64,000 nucleotides of DNA, taken from RBG-16-66-20 sp964564865 (GTDB lineage Bacteria; Pseudomonadota; Gammaproteobacteria; Burkholderiales; SG8-39). The stretch's first letter is position 1; every line of letters begins with the position of its first letter. Both the position numbers and the translations under genes were made by a program. The DNA lies in contig CAZMDA010000006.1 of the NCBI GenBank assembly GCA_964564865.1, forward strand, positions 1 to 64,000, given 5' to 3'. This document shows, in pieces, positions 23,782-32,139 of this stretch. The notes below the pieces were generated by a model. It was not told the origin of the DNA, made no database searches, and worked only from the letters and a program-made list of their open reading frames with translations.

Positions 23782-25437
23782 ATGAACCCGCCGCACCCGC
23801 CGCTGGCCGCCACCCACGAGGTGTTCAACCAGGCGCCGCCGCTGGAGAACCGGAACCTGTACGAGTGCAACCACGCGCTGCAGGAAGGCCTGAAGCGCGA
23901 AGGCGCGGGCGCTACCGCGGAGTGGTTGCGCGCGCGCGGCGAGGAGCTGGGCTCGGCACGGCTGCTGGAGTGGGCGGCGCAGGCCAACCGCAACCCGCCC
24001 ACGCTGCGCCTGTTCGATGCCGCGGGGCACCGGCGCGACGAGGTGGAGTTCCATCCTGCCTACCACGAGCTGATGGCCTACCTGAAGCGGCATGGCGCCT
24101 CCGCGGGCCCGTGGTCCGATCCGGCGCCGGGCGCGCATGTGAAGCGCGCCGCGTTCTTCATGCTGTACGCGGAAGTGGAGGACGGCACGCTGTGCCCGAC
24201 TACCATGACCTACGCCGTGGTGCCCGCGATCTCGCGCGACTGGGCGCTGGCGGCGCAATGGCTGCCGCGCATCTACTCGCACGACTACGACCGGCGCTTC
24301 ATCCCCGCCGACCGCAAGAGCGGCGTGACCCTGGGCATGGGCATGACCGAGAAGCAGGGCGGCTCGGACGTGCGCGCCAACACCACGCGCGCCGAGCCCC
24401 TGGGCGGGCGCGAGTACCGCATCACCGGCCACAAGTGGTTCTTCTCGGCGCCGATGTGCGACGCGTTCCTGGTCCTCGCGCAGGCCCCGGGCGGGCTGTC
24501 CTGCTTCCTGCTGCCGCGCTGGACTGCGCAGGGCAAGCTGAACGACATCCGCATCCAGCGCCTGAAGGACAAGCTGGGCGACCGCTCCAATGCCGGCTCG
24601 GAAGTGGAGTTCTTGGGCGCGCAGGCCACGCTGGTGGGCGAGGAGGGGCGCGGCATCCCGATCATCCTGGAGATGGGCACCTACTGCCGGCTGGATTGCG
24701 CGCTGGGGACGACGGGGCTCATGCGCGCCTCGCTGTCGCAGGCGATGCACCATGCCTCGCATCGCGCCGCGTTCGGCAGGCGCCTCGTCGAGCAGCCGCT
24801 GATGCAGAACGTGCTGGCGGACCTCGCGCTGGAATCGGAGGCGGCGACGGCGCTGTCGCTGCGCCTGGCGCGAGCCTTCGACGCGCAGGCCGACGAGCCG
24901 GCCTCGCTGCTGCGCCGCGTGCTGACCCCGGCCGCGAAATACTGGATCTGCAAGCGCGGGCTTGCGGTCGCCGCCGAGGCGATGGAGGTGCTGGGCGGCA
25001 ACGGCTACGTAGAGGAGGGCGTGATGGCGCGCATCTACCGCCAGATGCCGCTCAATTCCATCTGGGAAGGCTCGGGCAACATCATGTGCCTGGACATCCT
25101 GCGCGCCTTTGCGCGCCATCCGCGCTGCCTGGAGGCGCTCGCGGCGGAGGTCGAGCCGGCGCTGGGGCGCAATGCGCACTTCGACCGCCACGTGGCGCGG
25201 CTGAAGGACTCGGTGGGCGCGCGCGGCAACCCGGAGGCGAGGGCGAGGACGATCGCGCAGGGCATCGCGCTGGCGGTGCAGGGCGCGCTGCTGCTGCGGC
25301 ATGCGCCGGGTTTCGTGTCGGAGGCGTTCTGCGCCAGCCGGCTGGGGGATGCGGCGTTCGGTGGCGGCGCCTTCGGCAACCTGCCGGGGAACACGGACTT
25401 CGGCGCGCTCCTCGCGCGGGCGTGGCCGGAGAGCTAG
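23782..25437 (+). CDS. AidB-type acyl-CoA dehydrogenase
   Basis: A 551-residue flavoprotein of the AidB branch of acyl-CoA dehydrogenases (E. coli AidB is about 540 residues). Seen: N-terminal THEVFNQAPPLENRNLY, GMGMTEKQGGSDVRANTTRA, HKWFFSAPMCDAFLVLAQ, LGTTGLMRASLSQAMHHASH and NSIWEGSGNIMCLDILRAF, whose Glu is at the usual catalytic-base position. A ribosome site (GGAGA) precedes the ATG. E. coli AidB oxidises isovaleryl-CoA weakly and binds DNA. Here its place behind a 2-oxoacid oxidoreductase suggests a metabolic role on the acyl-CoA formed by that enzyme. Confidence 0.88.
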   Translation: MNPPHPPLAATHEVFNQAPPLENRNLYECNHALQEGLKREGAGATAEWLRARGEELGSARLLEWAAQANRNPPTLRLFDAAGHRRDEVEFHPAYHELMAYLKRHGASAGPWSDPAPGAHVKRAAFFMLYAEVEDGTLCPTTMTYAVVPAISRDWALAAQWLPRIYSHDYDRRFIPADRKSGVTLGMGMTEKQGGSDVRANTTRAEPLGGREYRITGHKWFFSAPMCDAFLVLAQAPGGLSCFLLPRWTAQGKLNDIRIQRLKDKLGDRSNAGSEVEFLGAQATLVGEEGRGIPIILEMGTYCRLDCALGTTGLMRASLSQAMHHASHRAAFGRRLVEQPLMQNVLADLALESEAATALSLRLARAFDAQADEPASLLRRVLTPAAKYWICKRGLAVAAEAMEVLGGNGYVEEGVMARIYRQMPLNSIWEGSGNIMCLDILRAFARHPRCLEALAAEVEPALGRNAHFDRHVARLKDSVGARGNPEARARTIAQGIALAVQGALLLRHAPGFVSEAFCASRLGDAAFGGGAFGNLPGNTDFGALLARAWPES

Positions 25438-25503
25438 GAAAACGACCTGATGAATCGCGGCAGATCCCAGGTTGCCGCGTGATGGGAGGTTCGCGACGGC
25501 ATC

Positions 25504-25532
25504 TTGCCGCGGAGCGAATGCTCGGGTAAACA
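25504..25532 (+). promoter_or_regulatory. Possible promoter of the aromatic-degradation operon
   Basis: TTGCCG at 25504-25509 and TAAACA at 25527-25532 are spaced by 17 bases, 31 bases before ATG 25564. Matches to the -35 and -10 consensus are partial (4/6 and 3/6). The 126-base gap holds no gene. Confidence 0.25.
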
Positions 25533-25563
25533 ATACCCCGTATCACTGCCGCGAGGTTCCGAT

Positions 25564-26838
25564 ATGCTGAACAAGGAAACCGCCGAACTGCTCACCCGGG
25601 TCGGGCCGGGCACCGCGATGGGCAACCTGATGCGCCGCTACTGGGTGCCGGTGCTGTTGTCGAGCGAGATCGCCGAGCCGGACTGCGCGCCGGTACGGGT
25701 CAAGATCCTCGGCGAGAAGCTGCTCGCGTTTCGAGACACGCAGGGCCGCGCCGGGCTGGTCAGCGAATTCTGCGCGCACCGGGGCGCGTCGCTGTTTCTC
25801 GGGCGCAACGAGGAATGCGGGATCCGCTGCTCGTACCACGGCTGGAAGTACGACATCACCGGCCAGTGCGTCGACTTGCCGCAGGTACCCACGCTTGCGG
25901 CCAGGATCAGCATCACCGCTTACCCTTGCGTGGAACGCGGTGGCATCGTCTGGGCCTACATGGGTCCGCCGGACAAGAAGCCGGCGCCTCCGGAACTGGA
26001 GTGGTGCCTGGTGCCCGAGAGCCACCGCTACGTCAGCAAGCGCCTGCAGGAGAGTGGCTGGTTGCAGGCCATGGAGGGGGGTATCGACACCTCGCACGTC
26101 TCCTGGGTCCACCGCTACGAGGTAGACAAGGACCCGATGCACCGGCATTCCAGGGCGCTGGAGTACATCAAGAAGGACAGCAACGTCGTGTTCGACATTC
26201 AGGAGATGCCGCACGGCCTGACCATGTACGGCCGGCGTTTCGCGGACGACGACAGCTACTACTGGCGAATCACGCAGTGGATCTTCCCGTGGTTCACGTG
26301 CATCCCGCCCTTCGGACATCATGCGCTGGGCGGGCACGTCTGGGTTCCGATTGACGACGAGAACTGCTGGGCCTGGAGCATCAACTGGCTGGGCGACCGC
26401 CCGATCCCCGAGGAGGAAGTGCAGGCGATGCGCGAGGGCAAGGGCATCCATGTGGTGTACAAGCCCGGCACTTTCCAGCCGCTGGCGAACCGGTCGAACG
26501 ACTGGCTCATCGACCGGGAATCGCAGAAGCGCCGCGAGACCTTCAGCGGCGTGTCCGGCTTCTCCATGCAGGACGCCTCCCTGCAGGAAAGCATGGGACC
26601 GATTCAGGATTACGCCAACGAGCACCTGATTCCGACCGACAAGGCGATCGTGATGGCGCGACGCATGCTGGAGCGGGCGGCGCGCGATCTCGGGCAGGGA
26701 ATTGAGCCGCCGGCGCTGGACGCCGCCTCGCAGCGCGTGCGCGCGGCGGCGGTGGTTCTCGGTCGATCCATGCATGCCCCCGAGTGGGCGAAGGACGCCT
26801 TGCTCGATGGACTTGAACAACCCGTCTACTCCGTCTAA
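25564..26838 (+). CDS. Rieske aromatic ring-hydroxylating oxygenase, large subunit
   Basis: A 424-residue terminal oxygenase of the phthalate 4,5-dioxygenase/vanillate-demethylase class. The Rieske cluster ligands are C70-x-H72 (FCAHRGA) and C89-x2-H92 (CSYHGWKYD). The mononuclear iron site is D175-x2-H178-x4-H183 (GGIDTSHVSWVH). The C-terminal catalytic domain includes YYWRITQWIFPWFTCIPPFG and WLIDRESQKRRETFSGVSGF, as in phthalate and related aryl-carboxylate oxygenases. No reductase or ferredoxin is encoded beside it, so electrons must come from a protein encoded elsewhere. It begins an operon of five genes. Confidence 0.92.
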   Translation: MLNKETAELLTRVGPGTAMGNLMRRYWVPVLLSSEIAEPDCAPVRVKILGEKLLAFRDTQGRAGLVSEFCAHRGASLFLGRNEECGIRCSYHGWKYDITGQCVDLPQVPTLAARISITAYPCVERGGIVWAYMGPPDKKPAPPELEWCLVPESHRYVSKRLQESGWLQAMEGGIDTSHVSWVHRYEVDKDPMHRHSRALEYIKKDSNVVFDIQEMPHGLTMYGRRFADDDSYYWRITQWIFPWFTCIPPFGHHALGGHVWVPIDDENCWAWSINWLGDRPIPEEEVQAMREGKGIHVVYKPGTFQPLANRSNDWLIDRESQKRRETFSGVSGFSMQDASLQESMGPIQDYANEHLIPTDKAIVMARRMLERAARDLGQGIEPPALDAASQRVRAAAVVLGRSMHAPEWAKDALLDGLEQPVYSV

Positions 26839-26846
26839 GGACATCA

Positions 26847-27809
26847 ATGAAATCATCGATTCTCGCTGCTGCTCTCGCGGTCGTCGCCCTGCCAGCGGCA
26901 GCTCAGGACTGGTCGCCCAGCAAGACCGTGCGCATCATCGTGCCCGTGCTCGGCGGTACCAACGACCTGGTGGCACGACTGGTTGCACCCAGGCTGCAGG
27001 ATGCCATCGGACAGTCGGTGATCGTGGAGAACAAGCCCGGCGCCGGCGGCAACGTCGGAGCGGACCTGGTTGCGAAGTCGGCGCCGGACGGCCACACGCT
27101 GCTTATCGGCTACAACGGCCCGATCGCGGTGAACGTGTCACTGTTCGACAAGCTGCCCTACGACCCTCTGAAGGATCTTTCGCCGATCACACTCGCGGTG
27201 ACTTCGCCCCAGTTCCTCACCGTGCATCCGAGCGTGCCGGTCAACAATGTCGCCGAGTTCATCGCGCTGGCGAAGAAGGATCCCGGCAAGCTGACTTACG
27301 CCTCCATCGAGATCGGCAGCGCATCGCACCTCACAATGGAGATGCTCAAGTCGGCGGCGGGAGTGGACGTGCTGCACATACCGCACCGCGGCTCCGCGCC
27401 CGCCATCACGGCGCTTCTCGGCGGCACGGTTGATGCCGGCTTCTTCGTGCCCGGGAACGTGCTCGCGCACGCCAAAGCCGGCAAGCTGAAGCTCATTGCC
27501 GCCACCGGGGCAAGGCGCTTCGAGGCGCAGCCGGACGTGCCCACCATGATCGAGGCGGGCTTCAAGGACTTCGAGGCCATTGCTTGGATCGGATTCCTCG
27601 CACAAGGGGAAACCCGCCGACCGATCATCGAGCGCTATAACCGCGAGATCGTGAGGATCCTGCGTACCCCCGAAGTTCGCGACCGCCTGCAGGGTGTGAA
27701 CTTCGAGATGGTCGCCAGCACGCCCGAGTACTTCGGCGATTGGATCCGGAAGGAGATCCCGCGCTGGGCCGCCATCGTGAAGCGGACCGGCGCGAAGGCA
27801 TCGAACTGA
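26847..27809 (+). CDS. TctC/Bug-family substrate-binding protein
   Basis: A 320-residue periplasmic receptor with a short Sec signal (MKSSILAAALAVVALPAAAQ). Family landmarks are KTVRIIVPVLGGTNDLVARL, VIVENKPGAGGNVGADLVAK, SAPDGHTLLIGYNGP, PYDPLKDLSPITLAV and HIPHRGSAPAITALLGGTVD; the usual PYKG is replaced by PHRG. It lies 8 bases behind the Rieske gene, so it probably binds the aromatic acid that this operon degrades. No TctAB genes are present. Confidence 0.92.
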   Translation: MKSSILAAALAVVALPAAAQDWSPSKTVRIIVPVLGGTNDLVARLVAPRLQDAIGQSVIVENKPGAGGNVGADLVAKSAPDGHTLLIGYNGPIAVNVSLFDKLPYDPLKDLSPITLAVTSPQFLTVHPSVPVNNVAEFIALAKKDPGKLTYASIEIGSASHLTMEMLKSAAGVDVLHIPHRGSAPAITALLGGTVDAGFFVPGNVLAHAKAGKLKLIAATGARRFEAQPDVPTMIEAGFKDFEAIAWIGFLAQGETRRPIIERYNREIVRILRTPEVRDRLQGVNFEMVASTPEYFGDWIRKEIPRWAAIVKRTGAKASN

Positions 27810-27820
27810 GGAGGATGGGC

Positions 27821-28531
27821 ATGAACTCCGAAGCCAAACCCAATCCCCATCCCTCAGTCTTCATCGACAGGAAGCGCCTGGACCTCATCAAGGGCTACAA
27901 GGTGCACGAGAAGCGCACTCCTTCGAAGCCGCTTCCGGTGACGCCGTCGCAAACGCTGGGACCGTTCTTCAGCCTCGGCCTGATCCGTGAGGGCGATGAC
28001 GACCTTGCTGCGCGGACCGTCGGCGGGCCGCGCGCCGAGGGCATGCCGATCTACGTGACCGGTCGCGTGCTGGACGAGGACGGCAAGCCGGTGCGGAAGG
28101 CGCTGGTTGAGGTCTGGCAGGCCAACTGCCGGGGCAAGTACGAGCACCCGGACGATGTCACGCCGCAGCCCACGGACCCGAACCTGAAGGCCTTCGGCCG
28201 GATGCTCACGAAGGACGACGGCAGCTTCCGGTTCCGCTCCATCAAGCCGGGCGCCTACCCCAATCCAGGCTACGACAACTGGATGCGCCCGCCGCATGTC
28301 CATTTTTCGATTCTCTGCGCGGGCGTCATGCAGCGCCTCATTACGCAGATGTACTTCCCGGGGGAGCCGCTCAATGACATCGATCCGATTCTCAACGGGA
28401 TCGAGGATCTCGAGGCCCGCGCTTCGCTCGTGGCGAAGGAGCTGGGCAAGAACGAGCAGGGCGAGACCGGCTACGAGTTCAACATCGTTCTGCGCGGCAA
28501 GGCGGAAACGCCCTTCATGCTGGACCGCTGA
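27821..28531 (+). CDS. Intradiol ring-cleavage dioxygenase (protocatechuate 3,4-dioxygenase beta-like)
   Basis: A 236-residue Fe(III) dioxygenase that opens catechol-type rings between the hydroxyls. ATG 27821 is chosen because GAGGAGG ends 7 bases upstream; ATG 27815 lies directly on that ribosome site. Iron ligands are visible: Tyr in NCRGKYEHPDD, Tyr in PGAYPNPGYDNW and the two His of RPPHVHFSIL. The length and the PLNDIDPILNGIEDLEARAS segment match the catalytic beta subunit (PcaH). No alpha (PcaG) partner is adjacent, so it may be a homomer with another substrate such as a substituted protocatechuate or gallate. Confidence 0.9.
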   Translation: MNSEAKPNPHPSVFIDRKRLDLIKGYKVHEKRTPSKPLPVTPSQTLGPFFSLGLIREGDDDLAARTVGGPRAEGMPIYVTGRVLDEDGKPVRKALVEVWQANCRGKYEHPDDVTPQPTDPNLKAFGRMLTKDDGSFRFRSIKPGAYPNPGYDNWMRPPHVHFSILCAGVMQRLITQMYFPGEPLNDIDPILNGIEDLEARASLVAKELGKNEQGETGYEFNIVLRGKAETPFMLDR

Positions 28532-29403
28532 TGAAGGACTGCCTCGGGCCCTGGCCCGCGGAGAAGCCCGGCTGGACGCTGCCCGCAGGCGCTTGGGACA
28601 CCCACTTCCATGTGCTCGGTCCCCAGGCGACCTGGCCCTATTCCCCGACGCGCAAATACACGCCGCCCGATGCGCCCGTGGCGGCAGCGTTGCGGACGCA
28701 CGACGTGCTCGGGGTCGCAAGCGGGCTGGTGGTGCATGCCAATACCCATGGCTTCGACAACGGGGTCGACCTCGATGCCGTGGCGCGGTCCAAAGGCCGC
28801 TATCTGGCTGTGGTGCGGTTGGATGGCCGCGCCACGCGCGACGGCTGCCGTGAGCTGCACGTGCGGGGCGCGCGCGGCGTGCGCTTCGCCTTCAATCCGC
28901 AACATGGCGGCACGCTCGACCAGAAGGCATTCGAGCATGTACTCACCTGCATAGAGGGCCTTGGCTGGTTCGTTGAGTTGCACTTCGACGGCGGCGCGAT
29001 CCCTGGCCTGCGCAACTGGCTCGAGTCCCTCCGGTGCACGATAGTCATCGATCATTTCGGACGGGTAGATCCCTCGTCTGGCGTGGACCAGGAGCCCTTC
29101 GGCATCCTGTGCGAGTTGATGCGCCGCCCCAACTGGTGGATGAAGATCAGCGGCGCGGACCGGATCACGAGGCAAGGCGTGCCTTACGACGACGTCGCGC
29201 CGCTTGCGCGGCGGCTGCTGGAGATCGCCCCCGATCGGCTGCTCTGGGGCAGCGACTGGCCCCACACCGGTGTGTTCGAAGCCGCACGCATGCCTTCCGA
29301 TGCCGCGCTGCTGGACGGGCTGCGGCGCTGGATTCCGGACCAACTGGCGCTGAATCGGGTGCTGGTGGACAATCCCCGCAGGCTCCTCGGGATCGCGGCG
29401 TGA
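28531..29403 (+). CDS. Amidohydrolase-2 family hydrolase (2-pyrone-4,6-dicarboxylate lactonase-like)
   Basis: A 290-residue TIM-barrel hydrolase close in pattern to LigI, which opens 2-pyrone-4,6-dicarboxylate. Seen: GAWDTHFHVLGPQATWPYSP (HxH at the first strand), VVHANTHGFDNGVDL, GVRFAFNP, CTIVIDHFGRVDP, WWMKISGADRITR and LLWGSDWPHTGVFE with the catalytic Asp. The start overlaps the preceding stop as TGATG. It probably hydrolyses the lactone or pyrone formed after ring cleavage in this operon. Confidence 0.88.
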   Translation: MKDCLGPWPAEKPGWTLPAGAWDTHFHVLGPQATWPYSPTRKYTPPDAPVAAALRTHDVLGVASGLVVHANTHGFDNGVDLDAVARSKGRYLAVVRLDGRATRDGCRELHVRGARGVRFAFNPQHGGTLDQKAFEHVLTCIEGLGWFVELHFDGGAIPGLRNWLESLRCTIVIDHFGRVDPSSGVDQEPFGILCELMRRPNWWMKISGADRITRQGVPYDDVAPLARRLLEIAPDRLLWGSDWPHTGVFEAARMPSDAALLDGLRRWIPDQLALNRVLVDNPRRLLGIAA

Positions 29404-30176
29404 GCAAAGTCGGGCGACTGGAGGGCAAGCGGGCGTTGATTACCGGCGGCGGCGCAGGCATCGGCGCCGCCACAGCGCGAGCGTTCTGCCAGGAGGGCGC
29501 TGCCGTGGTGCTCGTCGACCAGGACAGCCGGGCGCTCGACGATCTGGCGCAGCGCCTGCGCGAGGCAGGGGGGCGCGTGGCCACCATCGAGGGCGACGTC
29601 GCGCAGCCGGTATTGGCCGAGCGCGCAGTCGAGCTGGCGGTTAGGAGTTTCGGCGGGCTCGAGGTGCTGGTCAACAACGCGGCGATGCGCAACTACGCCG
29701 CAGTGGCGGACGCAACGCCCGAGGAATGGCGTGCGGTGCTGGCGGTCAATCTCACCGGCGCGGCGGGATTCTGCAGGGCGGCGCTGCCGGAACTGCGAAA
29801 GTCCGGCAAGGGCGCGATCGTCAACGTGTCCTCATGCTATGGCGTGACCGGGCGCAAGGGCATGGCGATCTACGACGCCACCAAGGCCGCGCTCATCGCA
29901 CTTACGCGTACGCTGGCCCATGAGGAAGCGGAGCACGGCGTCCGTACCAATGCGGTCTGCCCGGGCTCCACGCTCACGGATTTCCACCTCGGGCGCGGGC
30001 GCGCGGCCGGAAGGTCGGAGGACGAGATCAAACGGGCGCGCAGCGACAATTCGCTGCTCGGGCGCTGGGCGTCCCCCGCAGAGGTGGCTTGGCCGATCCT
30101 GTGGCTCGCCTCGGATGAGGCCTCCTTCATCACGGGCACGCACTTGCTGGTGGACGGCGGGTTGTCGATTTTCTAG
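29400..30176 (+). CDS. SDR-family oxidoreductase
   Basis: A 258-residue short-chain dehydrogenase starting at GTG 29400, which overlaps the preceding stop (GTGA). Motifs: ALITGGGAGIGAATARAFCQ, LEVLVNNAAMRNY, IVNVSSCYGVTGRKGMAIYD followed by ATKAALIAL (catalytic Ser, Tyr and Lys in the YxxxK spacing), and FITGTHLLVDGGLSIF. In a Rieske operon the expected roles are dihydrodiol dehydrogenation or oxidation of a semialdehyde intermediate. It is the last gene of the 25564-30176 operon. Confidence 0.92.
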   Translation: MSKVGRLEGKRALITGGGAGIGAATARAFCQEGAAVVLVDQDSRALDDLAQRLREAGGRVATIEGDVAQPVLAERAVELAVRSFGGLEVLVNNAAMRNYAAVADATPEEWRAVLAVNLTGAAGFCRAALPELRKSGKGAIVNVSSCYGVTGRKGMAIYDATKAALIALTRTLAHEEAEHGVRTNAVCPGSTLTDFHLGRGRAAGRSEDEIKRARSDNSLLGRWASPAEVAWPILWLASDEASFITGTHLLVDGGLSIF

Positions 30177-30203
30177 GGGAACTTTGAATCAGGGCTCTTT
30201 ATC

Positions 30204-30219
30204 CTGACCACTTGGTCAG
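30204..30219. repeat. 16-bp palindrome (7-bp arms) between convergent genes
   Basis: CTGACCA and its complement TGGTCAG are separated by CT. It lies 28 bases after the SDR stop and 27 before the stop of the ferritin-like gene on the other strand. The TGGTCA/TGACCA half-sites are like those of GntR- and TetR-family operators. There is no T-run. Confidence 0.8.
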
Positions 30220-30222
30220 ACG

Positions 30223-30253
30223 TTCCCTAGCCGAATGACCGCAAGCTAGGGAA
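30223..30253. terminator. Possible bidirectional hairpin overlapping a stop codon
   Basis: TTCCCTAGC (30223-30231) pairs exactly with GCTAGGGAA (30245-30253) around a 13-base loop. The right arm contains the TAG stop of the minus-strand ferritin-like gene. With the palindrome just upstream it could stop transcription from both sides, though no T-tract follows. Confidence 0.4.
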
Positions 30254-31127
30254 GCGAAAGCCCCTTCGCTTCCATGCCCAGCGCGGCGAAGCGCGCGCGC
30301 GCATCCTCCAGCGCGCCGCGTAGCGCCTGGCGCTGCGCGGCAACGGAGGCCACGCCCAGTCCCGCGGCCGCGGCGCTTTTCTGGGCGGCGGCCACGTCGC
30401 CGGCGATGTCCGGCGCGAAGCCCGGCACCATCAGGCCGCCGCCATAGAAGCGCGCGAGCATGTCCTGGGCGCGGCGCGCGATCGCGGCACGCGTGGCCGC
30501 GTCCAGGTGCGCCCGGCGCTCGGCGAGGTACAGCCAGCCGAACTGCGCATGGCGCAGCTTGTCGCGCAGCACCAGGTCCAGTGCCGAGGCGAGCACCGGC
30601 TCGGTGGTCGCGGCGCGCGCCGCTGCGAGCAGCGCGGCCTCCAGGTGCTCGCGCAGCGCCACGTAGGCGCCGACGTACTCGTCCAGGCCCAGCGCCGCGT
30701 CCAGCACCTCGCGGTGCAGGGTCTGGTTGAAGCGCGCGGCGTAGTCCGCGTTGCCCGGCTGGGCGACGAAGCCGCCGCAGCGCTCGGCGACGCGGTGGCA
30801 CACGTCCAGGTGCCAGGCCTCGTCGGTGCCGCGCAGGGAGAGGAAGTACTTCGGATCGCTTTCGCGTTGGCGTTCCAGGCAGAAGCGCACCAGCAGCGAG
30901 GGTGTTTCCGACAAGCGGCCAAACAGCAGCCAGGCGCGGTGGCTCCACGCCAGACGGGCCCCTTCGCGCGCAGCGGCGGGCAGGGCGCCGGCATCGAGCC
31001 GGTCCCAGGCAACGGAGCGGGACGGATCCCAGCGCTCGGCCTTGGCGCGGCTGTAGACCTCCCAGATGGTCTCGACCTTCGGCTCGAGGTGCAGCGGGAA
31101 GCGGTACTCCTGCAGGATCAGCGTCAT
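30246..31127 (-). CDS. Ferritin-like diiron-fold protein with an altered metal site (paralog 1)
   Basis: A 293-residue, mostly helical protein, paralogous to the next gene upstream. Shared pieces are the N-terminal WDPSRSVAWDRLD motif (WDP..W..LD), SETPSLLVRF, GTDEAWHLDVCHRVAERCGG (E103-x-x-H106) and RDKLRHAQFGWLYLAERR. In the fourth helix the paralog has DEVRH, whereas this protein has DKLRH, so the second ExxH glutamate is a lysine (Lys190). The helix-1 Glu also aligns with Asp. It may bind iron weakly or act as a structural partner of the intact paralog, as in other unequal diiron pairs; that is inference. It starts 10 bases after the paralog's stop. The function is unknown. Confidence 0.65.
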   Translation of the reverse strand: MTLILQEYRFPLHLEPKVETIWEVYSRAKAERWDPSRSVAWDRLDAGALPAAAREGARLAWSHRAWLLFGRLSETPSLLVRFCLERQRESDPKYFLSLRGTDEAWHLDVCHRVAERCGGFVAQPGNADYAARFNQTLHREVLDAALGLDEYVGAYVALREHLEAALLAAARAATTEPVLASALDLVLRDKLRHAQFGWLYLAERRAHLDAATRAAIARRAQDMLARFYGGGLMVPGFAPDIAGDVAAAQKSAAAAGLGVASVAAQRQALRGALEDARARFAALGMEAKGLSLP

Positions 31128-31136
31128 CGCGACGGC

Positions 31137-32078
31137 CTAGAAGGTGCCCAGCTTCGCGTGCGTGAACGCCGGGATCTCGATGCCCAGCTCGGCGAAGCGC
31201 CGGCGCACGCGCTGCATGGTGGCGATGAACACCGGCTTTTCCTCGGATTCGATGGAGGCCCCGAGGCCCGCGGCGCGGGTCAGCGCATCGATGCGGTTCT
31301 CCTCGTCGGTCATGGGCGAGTCCGGCGCCATCCAGGGCACCCGGTAGCCGGTCAGCTCGACTTGGATGGTGGTGTCGATGAAGGCCTGGCGCATGCGCTC
31401 GATTTCATCGGGGGTCATGTGCGGCAGGCGCGACTCGATGAAATGCCAGCCGAAGGCGCAGTGGCGCACCTCGTCGCGCAGGATCAACCTGAGCGCGCGG
31501 TTGGCCACCGGGTTGCTGGTGGTCTCGATCATGAGCCGGAACCAGTCGAAGGCGTACTCCTCCAGCCCGCAGACCAGCGCGGCAATGATGCACTCGACGC
31601 TGGTGTCCGGGTCGAGCGCCATCTTGCGCACGCCGTGGCTGCCGATCGCCTTGGTGAAGTCGGCATGGATCGGCGCCGGGATGTAGCCGCCGAGGCGCTC
31701 GGCCATGCGGTAGCAGGTCTCGGCGTGGCGCGCCTCCTCGTTCGTGCGCAGGGCGAAGAAGAGCGCCATCTCCACCGGCAGGCGGTCCTGGGTGAAGCGC
31801 ACCGACAGCGTCGGGCTCTCGGAGATCGCGCCGTACTCGCCCCAGCCGCGCCGGCTCCACCAGTTGCGGGCGGCCTCGCGCTGCTCGTCGGGGATCGCCT
31901 CCGGATCGAGCGCCCCCCAGTCGATGTCGCGCTCCGGGTCCCACTGGTTGCGGGTCGCGGCCACGTACAGCTCGCGGATCTTCGGGATCGCGGTGTCCAT
32001 CGCGAGCGGGAAGCGCCGCTCGGGGCGGTCCAGCAGGGGCGCGGAGGCGGTCGGCGCTGCGGCGGGTATCGCGCTCAT
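31137..32078 (-). CDS. Ferritin-like diiron oxygenase-type protein (paralog 2)
   Basis: A 313-residue helical protein if started at ATG 32078 (MSAIPAAAP); ATG 32117 (MQLIHLSDQ) and 32216 are in frame, and no start has a clear ribosome site. It carries a complete four-helix diiron signature: E103 in LPVEMALFFALR, E115-x-x-H118 in NEEARHAETCYRMAERLGGY, a Glu in GLEEYAFDWFRLMI (172/173) and E203-x-x-H206 in LRDEVRHCAFGWHFIE. The N-terminal WDPERDIDWGALDP is shared with paralog 1. There is no signal peptide. Such sites activate oxygen for hydroxylation, desaturation or N-oxidation. The substrate is unknown; the divergent methyltransferase and TRAP transporter genes are likely partners. Confidence 0.7.
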   Translation of the reverse strand: MSAIPAAAPTASAPLLDRPERRFPLAMDTAIPKIRELYVAATRNQWDPERDIDWGALDPEAIPDEQREAARNWWSRRGWGEYGAISESPTLSVRFTQDRLPVEMALFFALRTNEEARHAETCYRMAERLGGYIPAPIHADFTKAIGSHGVRKMALDPDTSVECIIAALVCGLEEYAFDWFRLMIETTSNPVANRALRLILRDEVRHCAFGWHFIESRLPHMTPDEIERMRQAFIDTTIQVELTGYRVPWMAPDSPMTDEENRIDALTRAAGLGASIESEEKPVFIATMQRVRRRFAELGIEIPAFTHAKLGTF

Positions 32079-32139
32079 GGATGCCTGGAATTGATCAGAC
32101 AAATGAATGAGTTGCATCTTAGCACCGGCCACTTTCCGG

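Noticed and set aside
23743..25533. A 596-codon minus-strand frame opposite the AidB-type gene.
   Set aside because: No recognisable motifs and low-complexity composition; the plus-strand gene has all family motifs.
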